Source: Chitinophagales bacterium
GTDB lineage: Bacteria > Bacteroidota > Bacteroidia > Chitinophagales > UBA2359
Direction of reading: 5' to 3'
NCBI GenBank assembly: GCA_020629595.1
Contig: JAHDDA010000018.1
Coordinates: 2,929-13,580 of the forward strand
Length of the DNA stretch: 10,652 nt
The position numbers and the translations under genes are program-made. Shown piece by piece: positions 5,382 to 10,652 of the stretch; the stretch's first letter is position 1, and each line of letters starts with the position of its first letter. A model generated the notes under the pieces. It saw nothing but the letters and a program-made list of their open reading frames with translations, was not told where the DNA came from and ran no database searches.

Positions 5382-6379
5382 AAAACGAATGCTTCAAAAA
5401 TATAAGTATATGTCACCTTGTTGTTGGTGGGTTGTTTTGTATGATTGCTAATATACTTGAAGCTAAAAAAATACTAACCTCCGTTGTGTCTCTGAACAAC
5501 AGAAGTTCAAAATCATTCAGTTTAACCCACTGCCGTCACCTTGTTTTAGCTTTCATATTTTTATTAACGCTTGCTTGCAATAAACCTAAAAATAAGCCTT
5601 CAGAGATAAATCATAATTTAGATGAAAATACAGTTTCTGCTAATATTGATACCTCGCTTAATATTGGTAAGCTGTTTTTAAATATAGAGTTTAATGCCCT
5701 TAATCAGCCAGTTAATTACGCTAAACTTGATACAATTTTAGCCCATTGTACCAAAAATATTCAAGATAAATCAAGCAAAAGTTTAATTGATATGCATCAA
5801 TTTTTGTTTGAAAAACAAGGAATTAAATGCCAAACATACTCTCCTTTGTTATCAGAATCATTGAAATATGGTTTGCTAGATTGCGATAATTTAAGTTTAT
5901 TATATTTATCTATTGCAGAAAAATATAAGCTACCTCTAAAAGCTATTGTTTTACCACAGCATTTATTTGTTGTTTGGGAAACAGAAACAGATACTTTGTA
6001 TTATGAAACTACAGAAGGTGCTTTTAAAAATGAAAGTTATTTTAAAAAGAGATTTTTCGTTCAATTGGATGGCTTTAAAGTATTGAAAAATAATGAGTTA
6101 TTGGCAGTTGCTTATTTGAATGTAGCTCAATATTTTCAGTTGAAAGGGAAACTTAATGAAGCACAATTAAATATTTATAAAGGAATGGAACACTTTCCAA
6201 ATTGGGAAAACCTTTATGCTACTTTGGGGCAAATTTTGGTGGAAAAAAATGAATTTAATTTGGCTGAAATAGCTTTTAAATATGCATTAGAATTAAATCC
6301 AAATTACAATTTAGTGAAGGAAGAACTTAAAAAAATGTATGTTTTTTTAGGGTGTTATGAAGAATTACAAACACTTTAA
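5378..6379 (+). CDS. Lipoprotein-like transglutaminase-fold/TPR protein with an interrupted signal peptide
   Basis: ATG 5378 overlaps the ybeY stop (ATGA), giving 333 residues. The first 50 residues look odd: a hydrophobic run (HLVVGGLFCMIANIL, 13-27) and a polar stretch precede what looks like a lipoprotein signal (LVLAFIFLLTLAC, lipobox-like Cys at 67), too far in for normal export. Collapsing the 11-bp direct repeat (see 5412-5545) would move that signal to a normal distance from the start. Residues about 135-215 resemble a transglutaminase-like fold: GLLDCDNLSLLYLSIAEKY with C169, then LPQHLFVVWE with H195. Residues about 243-320 hold two TPR-like repeats (AYLNVAQYFQLKGKLNEAQ, then a second ending in ALELNPNY). 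The substrate and even catalysis are unproven. It may be a cell-envelope peptidase/transglutaminase-like or scaffold protein co-transcribed with ybeY. Confidence 0.6.
   Translation: MKNECFKNISICHLVVGGLFCMIANILEAKKILTSVVSLNNRSSKSFSLTHCRHLVLAFIFLLTLACNKPKNKPSEINHNLDENTVSANIDTSLNIGKLFLNIEFNALNQPVNYAKLDTILAHCTKNIQDKSSKSLIDMHQFLFEKQGIKCQTYSPLLSESLKYGLLDCDNLSLLYLSIAEKYKLPLKAIVLPQHLFVVWETETDTLYYETTEGAFKNESYFKKRFFVQLDGFKVLKNNELLAVAYLNVAQYFQLKGKLNEAQLNIYKGMEHFPNWENLYATLGQILVEKNEFNLAEIAFKYALELNPNYNLVKEELKKMYVFLGCYEELQTL
5412..5545 (+). mobile_element. Possible 123-bp in-frame miniature insertion flanked by 11-bp direct repeats
   Basis: GTCACCTTGTT occurs at 5412-5422 and again at 5535-5545, exactly 123 nt (41 codons) apart, inside the start of the lipoprotein gene. 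Just inside the copies lies an inverted pair, GTGGGTT (about 5427-5433) and AACCCAC (5524-5530). An internal small inverted repeat, TGAAC/GTTCA, spans 5493-5509. The inserted stretch is about 37% G+C by my count. Removing one repeat copy and the insert would give the N-terminus MKNECFKNISI-C/R-HLVLAFIF..., an ordinary lipoprotein signal. The repeats are directly visible; that they mark a target-site duplication of a MITE-like element is inference. A tandem-duplication or chance origin is possible. Confidence 0.45.
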
Positions 6380-6429
6380 TAACTCCATATTTTAAAGGGC
6401 ATTTGTTCTAAAATAAACAATTTGAAAGG

Positions 6430-6437
6430 TAATTTTG
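6430..6437 (+). promoter_or_regulatory. Candidate -7 promoter element for the giant secreted-protein gene
   Basis: TAATTTTG matches TAnnTTTG exactly. The nearest TTTG upstream (6402-6405) is 24 nt away, a little too far for a standard -33 box. If used, the leader would be about 120 nt and would contain the inverted repeats at 6454-6495. Confidence 0.3.
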
Positions 6438-6453
6438 TAAACTTGTTAAATAC

Positions 6454-6495
6454 TAAACATTCGATGTTTATTTTACAAGCATAAAGTAAAATAAA
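6454..6495 (+). repeat. Two overlapping, mutually exclusive inverted repeats
   Basis: TAAACAT-TCG-ATGTTTA (6454-6470) is a perfect 7-bp stem with a 3-nt loop. TTTATTTTAC (6467-6476) and GTAAAATAAA (6486-6495) form a perfect 10-bp stem with a 9-nt loop. They share 6467-6470, so only one can form at a time. The pairing is almost all A-T and no T-run follows, so a classic terminator is unlikely. It may be an operator, a weak transcript end or an RNA switch for the downstream gene. Confidence 0.45.
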
Positions 6496-6565
6496 TACAA
6501 TAGGGAAATAATACTTAACGTTTGTTAATTATTGGGTTTCATTCTAAGTCGCTAAATATTAAATT

Positions 6566-9500
6566 GTGAATAAAATACTACGCTTTCAACTTTTGTTTTC
6601 TCTTTGTGCATTGGCTTTTACATTAAATAATTCAACTTTAATTGCCCAAGGCGAAAGTTGTGGTAATCCTATAAATTTATGTAATATTTATGATGGTGGA
6701 CCTGGCTGGGAAGCCATTATCCCAACTTATACAAGTGATTTAAGTGATTTTGGTGTTATTGAAGATGATTATTGGTGTTTAACAGTTGGAGATGCTGGTA
6801 ATATTGATAATTTTGTTTGGTTTTCTTTTGAAGTAGATGAAGCATCTCCAGCAAATTCAGATTTATCTTTTATCTTCGATTCTGCAAATGGAAGTTGTAC
6901 AGGAATTGATTGTTCCGATATTGATTTTGTAGTTTATGGTCCAAATCCCGATTGTAATAATTTAGGAAGTCCAATTAGATGCTCTAGTGCGAGTTTAGAT
7001 AGCCCAGCTTTTCCTAAAACAGGTTTAAGAAATGGAGCTTTCGATATTAGTGAAAACTTTAATAATGGAGATGGATATTTAGCACCATTAGAAGTTAATC
7101 CCAGTGAAACTTATCTGATTTTTGTCAATTTTAACTCTGCGCAAATTAATGGTTCATTTTCTTTCTCACAATCTGGAACAGCCTCAATAGATACGGATGA
7201 TTGTTGTGAAATTATACCAGATGTAAAGTTTCCTACTAGTAGTTGTGATGATACAGTTATTCAATTAGATGCTTCTGGCTCATTTAGTGTCAATGGTCCT
7301 ATGGTTTACACTTGGTCTGTAACTGGTGGTAGTGGAACTTATTTGTTTGATGATGTTAATGCTGAAGTTACTAATCTTACAATTCCTGATATAGGTGGAA
7401 ATGAAACCATAACAGTAACTTTAAACATTACCGATCCAGTAAATGCTAGTTGTGTATTAGATCCTCCTTTAACATTTACAATTGAAATAGCAGATTGTGA
7501 TGCATCATCTCCTTGTCCTTGTGGAAGTGTCTTCTCATGTAATGGTGCTTCTGGAGAACAAACGCAAATTGAGAATGACTTTAACAATGGCGAAACAGTT
7601 CCTTATTGTTTCGACTTGTCTTCAGCCTCATTGGCATCTACGGGTACAGAAACTTTTTGTTTTAACTATGAGATGCAAACAGGAGAATCTTTTGCATTTG
7701 CTTCTTTCATAAATGGAACAGGTTGTGCTGGAGTTACTTATGAAGTATCTGAGTTTGGTGCATCAAATTGTGGAAATGCTCTAACAACCAATAATTTAGG
7801 AAATGGATTTTTTGAAGTATCAGATGTTGTTTCACTAGGTACAACTTACAGTATTTGTGCAGTTGTTGATTTGTCTGCCTGTACACCTGAAAGTTTATGT
7901 ACTTATGTTTATCCTGTTTGTGGGGATTTTAATGTGATTTTTCCAATACCTCCTTTTTATTGTAATCCTTTAAATGTTTATGATGTAATTACATTTGATA
8001 ATCCAGATGCAATTAATCCTATTTTTTATTACGATGATAAAGGAGATGTTGGTCCTGCTATGGCAAATAATCCAATAAATTTACCAATTCCTAGTGTTGA
8101 TTTATGGGTTTCTGTAGAAATTAATGGCTGTACAGTTTTTCAACCATTTACTTTAAGTCCAATTAATCCAGAAGTTGCAGTGCCTGAGATAGCTAATCAA
8201 AGCTTATGTTTAAACAGTGGTTTATTTAATGTTTTAGCAGATGTTTCTGGTAATTTTAATGTTTACAGTTCGGTGGATGATTTTGTGAATGGAACTAACC
8301 CACCATTAGCAACAAATACTTCCAGCTATGATTTTGATCCAAATACATTAGGGCAATTTTCATTATTTATTACGGAAATAGGTACTTCTGGAGGACTAAC
8401 AAATTGCGAGAGCTTACCCGTAGAAGTAATTATTGATGTAATTGATAACCCAACGGCTTCTGTTTCAATTACTAATGATACTGTGTGTGGGAGTGGAACT
8501 GCCTCATTTAGCATAACTGGTATAGAAAATTCTGTTGTAACTTATACAACAAATGGTGGTGTTACTTTTACAACTATTACAATTGACCAAGATGGAGTAG
8601 TACCTGTAACATTAGTCAATCAAGGAAATTCCTTTACTTTAGAATTAACCCAAGTTGATTTTGGTGATTGTTTCGCAACAATTTCTGAGACAGCAAATTT
8701 TACTGTTAATCCTCTGCCCAATGCAACTGTAAGTGTTGGAGCTTGTGTAGGAAACGAAGCTATTTTTACAATAACTGGTACACCAAACGCCGATGTAAGT
8801 TTTAATGATGAAAATGGACCTCAAACAGTAACTTTAGATGCTTCTGGAGAAGCAACTTTTACTGAAACGATTGTAGGTGCAGATGTAACTTATACTTTAA
8901 TTGATATTTCGGATGCAAATTCTTGTTCTGAAACTTTAACAGATTCAGCAACATTAGATTTTACTACTTGTGCCTGTGATTTGCAGTTTTATACAATAAA
9001 TACAGTTTCAGATACAATTGTATGTTCTGGAAATTCAATTGTTTTAGATTTTGTTACTTTGGGTGCTGATGTAATTACATCTAATACAGATGATGGAACT
9101 TTGGTTACTTGGAGTGGGGGAGCAGGTTCATTTTCTTCGACCAATTTTTTTGATACACCAACTTATACTTTTGATGCTTCAGAAGAAAATACAGTAGTAA
9201 CTTTAACATTAGTAGCAGATGATCCTGATGGAACAGGATTATGTCAAGAAGTGTCTGTTGATATTAATATTTTTTACACACAAATGCCGCCAATAGTTAT
9301 TGGAGATTTTACTTGTATTGATGATGAACAATTTTCAGTTTCAGTAACTGTAAATGATTTGATACCAGGTGCAACAACATATACTTTAAGTGGTGATGCA
9401 ACACTTGTAAATAGTAACCCTGTTTCAGTTGCAGAGTCAACACCAGTTACTTTTACACTTCAATTAGCAGATGTGCCATATACTTTAATGGTTCAAGATG

Positions 9501-10652
9501 ATAATAATACAGCTTGTGAAAATAATATTACCATTGATGTTTTTGATAAAAATTGCCCAAGCGTAGATGTCTCAGCCTCAGGTTCAATTCAATTATGTTC
9601 GGGTTCTACAATTAGTGCAACTGATATAACAGATTTTGAAAATGATATTCAGTTTACCGATTTAGATAACACATTTGTCAATTTTATTTGGACAAACGAT
9701 GGTAATGAACCAAATGCTACTTCTTCAAACGTTGAGGATTTTACAACAAACTTATCTAATAGCACTTGCCAAGTTGAAATTTATACTTTTAATGTCTGGA
9801 TTTATTGTTGTCTTAATCAATCTTATGTATCGGCAGGAGAAATATTTGTTGAATTGTATCCAGAATTTGTTGTTGAAACAAATCCAGATGCTTGCCAGCC
9901 AACTGCTGTATTAAGCGTTTCAACAGCTACTGGAAATGTGGAATGTGAAACTGTACCTTCGCCTTCTAACGTGAATTGTACTACCGATATTCCTTACGAT
10001 TTTACAACTTTTGATATTTCTGATCAACAAGATGGTTCATTAATATTACAAAATGTTTTTCCTCCTTGTATTTCAGGAAGTGCTTTAAGCGGAACGTTAA
10101 GTTGTAGCTGTACTTGTACAAATGATGCTACTATAAGTTTTGATACCCAAACTCAATCTATTTGCACAGATGAAGTATTAAATATGAGTTCTTGGAATGT
10201 AAACTCTGAATTACTAGATGGAACTTTTATTGATGGTAGTTGGACTTTAACATTAGGCAGCGGAGTTTTAAGTGCTGATGAAACAACTTTTACTGCAAGT
10301 TCAACAGTTGAAACAGTTGAACTCACTTATACAACAGATGATCCAGTTGATCCATTATGTGATGCGGTTTCAGAAACATTTACTTTAAACGTAATTGATT
10401 GCACTTGCCCTGAAGCGAGTTTAGGAGTAGATACCATAAAAGTTTGTGGCAATTATAATGGTGATTTATTTGTTGATTCACAAGCAAACATAGATGTTTC
10501 CACAAACTTATTTAATGCAGATGGTAATGATATTGTTTGGTTTGAAGATAATGCAAATCCACCAATAACTCCTTTTAGTGGTTCTGTGCCAGCAGACAAT
10601 GGTTTAGGAAATCCTTTAAATCCACCAACGGTTTACGGCTTTATTCGTTGCG
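6566..10652 (+). CDS. Giant secreted multi-modular cysteine-rich protein, 3'-truncated by the window edge
   Basis: One frame stays open from GTG 6566 to the right edge, 1362 whole codons without a stop. The GTG is supported by an in-frame TAA just upstream (6560-6562) and by a clear signal peptide: MNKILR, hydrophobic FQLLFSLCALAFTL, likely cut after TLIAQ near residue 28. Residues about 30-200 form a beta-rich N-terminal domain with NFVWFSFEVDE and DIDFVVYGPNPDC, seen in large Bacteroidota surface proteins. PKD/Ig-like modules follow, for example about 205-316, 628-712, 715-800, 804-906 and 908-993. Module edges often carry CxC clusters (C317-C319, C802-C804, C1180-C1182-C1184, C1279-C1281). 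The protein is rich in Asp, Asn, Thr and Ser, with only 5 Lys and 3 Arg after the signal peptide. It is probably a type IX-secreted adhesin or surface filament, but the C-terminal sorting domain that would prove this is beyond the window. Confidence 0.85.
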   Translation, partial: MNKILRFQLLFSLCALAFTLNNSTLIAQGESCGNPINLCNIYDGGPGWEAIIPTYTSDLSDFGVIEDDYWCLTVGDAGNIDNFVWFSFEVDEASPANSDLSFIFDSANGSCTGIDCSDIDFVVYGPNPDCNNLGSPIRCSSASLDSPAFPKTGLRNGAFDISENFNNGDGYLAPLEVNPSETYLIFVNFNSAQINGSFSFSQSGTASIDTDDCCEIIPDVKFPTSSCDDTVIQLDASGSFSVNGPMVYTWSVTGGSGTYLFDDVNAEVTNLTIPDIGGNETITVTLNITDPVNASCVLDPPLTFTIEIADCDASSPCPCGSVFSCNGASGEQTQIENDFNNGETVPYCFDLSSASLASTGTETFCFNYEMQTGESFAFASFINGTGCAGVTYEVSEFGASNCGNALTTNNLGNGFFEVSDVVSLGTTYSICAVVDLSACTPESLCTYVYPVCGDFNVIFPIPPFYCNPLNVYDVITFDNPDAINPIFYYDDKGDVGPAMANNPINLPIPSVDLWVSVEINGCTVFQPFTLSPINPEVAVPEIANQSLCLNSGLFNVLADVSGNFNVYSSVDDFVNGTNPPLATNTSSYDFDPNTLGQFSLFITEIGTSGGLTNCESLPVEVIIDVIDNPTASVSITNDTVCGSGTASFSITGIENSVVTYTTNGGVTFTTITIDQDGVVPVTLVNQGNSFTLELTQVDFGDCFATISETANFTVNPLPNATVSVGACVGNEAIFTITGTPNADVSFNDENGPQTVTLDASGEATFTETIVGADVTYTLIDISDANSCSETLTDSATLDFTTCACDLQFYTINTVSDTIVCSGNSIVLDFVTLGADVITSNTDDGTLVTWSGGAGSFSSTNFFDTPTYTFDASEENTVVTLTLVADDPDGTGLCQEVSVDINIFYTQMPPIVIGDFTCIDDEQFSVSVTVNDLIPGATTYTLSGDATLVNSNPVSVAESTPVTFTLQLADVPYTLMVQDDNNTACENNITIDVFDKNCPSVDVSASGSIQLCSGSTISATDITDFENDIQFTDLDNTFVNFIWTNDGNEPNATSSNVEDFTTNLSNSTCQVEIYTFNVWIYCCLNQSYVSAGEIFVELYPEFVVETNPDACQPTAVLSVSTATGNVECETVPSPSNVNCTTDIPYDFTTFDISDQQDGSLILQNVFPPCISGSALSGTLSCSCTCTNDATISFDTQTQSICTDEVLNMSSWNVNSELLDGTFIDGSWTLTLGSGVLSADETTFTASSTVETVELTYTTDDPVDPLCDAVSETFTLNVIDCTCPEASLGVDTIKVCGNYNGDLFVDSQANIDVSTNLFNADGNDIVWFEDNANPPITPFSGSVPADNGLGNPLNPPTVYGFIRC
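8447..8966 (+). repeat. Two tandem diverged Ig-like modules within the giant protein
   Basis: Residues about 628-712 and 715-800 follow the same plan. Each opens N-P-x(2-3)-A-(S/T)-V-S-(I/V), then (A/V)C, then (A/F)-x-FxITG, a TxTxDxxG strand pair, a (S/D)xTxxLxxxx(F/A)...C segment, and closes with A-x-(F/L)-x-(V/F). The DNA is far less similar than the protein plan, so the duplication is old. A third, more distant copy begins near residue 908. The repeat sizes are about 85 residues, typical of Ig-like or SprB/PKD-like modules. Confidence 0.5.

Larger units (their letters stand above)
6380..6565. other. Spacer upstream of the giant secreted-protein gene
   Basis: This 186-bp AT-rich spacer has no ORF. 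It contains a promoter-like TAATTTTG, two overlapping inverted repeats (6454-6495), and a small inverted repeat TTAAC-GTTT-GTTAA (6515-6528). It probably ends one transcript and starts the next. Confidence 0.5.

Noticed and set aside
5132..5416. Minus-strand 94-codon frame opposite ybeY
   Set aside because: It is Ser/Leu-rich low-complexity sequence, the mirror of the Glu/Lys/Asn codons of ybeY, with no independent support.
9068..9081. Perfect 14-bp palindrome GATGTAATTACATC inside the giant gene, with a 12-bp version at 7983-7994
   Set aside because: Both encode Asp-Val-Ile-Thr in a coding frame where those residues are common, so codon use explains them better than protein binding.
7339..9914. 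Short plus- and minus-strand ORFs inside the giant gene (for example 7339-7587, 7497-7712, 8326-8514, 9675-9914)
   Set aside because: The long frame from 6566 runs through all of them without a stop and has a signal peptide and repeated modules, so these are shadows.
1..10652. CRISPR arrays, tRNA or rRNA genes, integrase or full transposase genes
   Set aside because: I looked for regularly spaced direct repeats, cloverleaf arms and transposase motifs on both strands and saw none; the only mobile-like signals are the palindromic repeat near 1130 and the small insertion at 5412-5545.

Overview
The window is AT-rich chromosomal DNA from a member of the Bacteroidota, most likely a Flavobacteriia-like lineage. 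Four things point there: a pair of adjacent OmpH/Skp-type periplasmic chaperone genes near murI, a YbeY with a lineage-style HGxLHLxGfKDK motif, promoter-like sites of the form TTG-N19/20-TAnnTTTG, and a giant secreted cysteine-rich protein built of Ig/PKD-like modules. Apart from one AAGGAGG, Shine-Dalgarno sequences are absent, which is usual for this phylum.

Layout, left to right, with every protein gene on the + strand. (1) 10-1038 is a membrane-anchored DUF4340-like protein. (2) 1039-1397 has no established gene. It holds a possible 40-codon ORF with a perfect Shine-Dalgarno and a REP-like palindrome nested inside a longer inverted repeat. (3) 1398-2605 holds two OmpH/Skp chaperones, each with a signal peptide, followed by a strong intrinsic terminator at 2637-2668. 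(4) 2690-3525 is a type II toxin-antitoxin cassette: a clear promoter with palindromic operators, a DUF1778/TacA-like antitoxin, and a TacT-like GNAT acetyltransferase toxin that overlaps it by 8 nt. (5) 3528-5381 holds three housekeeping genes, murI (glutamate racemase), a MESH1-like ppGpp hydrolase and ybeY. All three start with TTG, and murI begins 2 nt after the toxin stop. (6) 5378-6379 is a lipoprotein-like protein with a transglutaminase-like Cys/His region and TPRs. Its signal peptide appears to be split by a 123-bp in-frame insertion between 11-bp direct repeats. (7) 6380-6565 is a regulatory spacer with overlapping inverted repeats. (8) 6566 to the right edge is one uninterrupted reading frame of at least 1362 codons with a GTG start. 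It encodes a secreted multi-modular protein almost free of Lys and Arg.

How the genes fit together: the left half is envelope biogenesis (OmpH chaperones for outer-membrane proteins, MurI for D-glutamate in peptidoglycan). The toxin-antitoxin cassette appears to have landed between the ompH pair and murI, genes that I recall as neighbours in flavobacteria. The terminator isolates ompH from it, but nothing visible isolates murI, so essential D-glutamate synthesis may be partly under toxin-antitoxin autoregulation. The TacT-like toxin (aminoacyl-tRNA acetylation), the alarmone hydrolase and YbeY (16S rRNA maturation) all touch translation, but I see only adjacency, not a proven pathway.

The observations most worth following are the Lys/Arg-depleted giant protein, the insertion in the lipoprotein signal peptide and the placement of the toxin-antitoxin cassette. 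I did not find a clearly new defence or CRISPR-like system.
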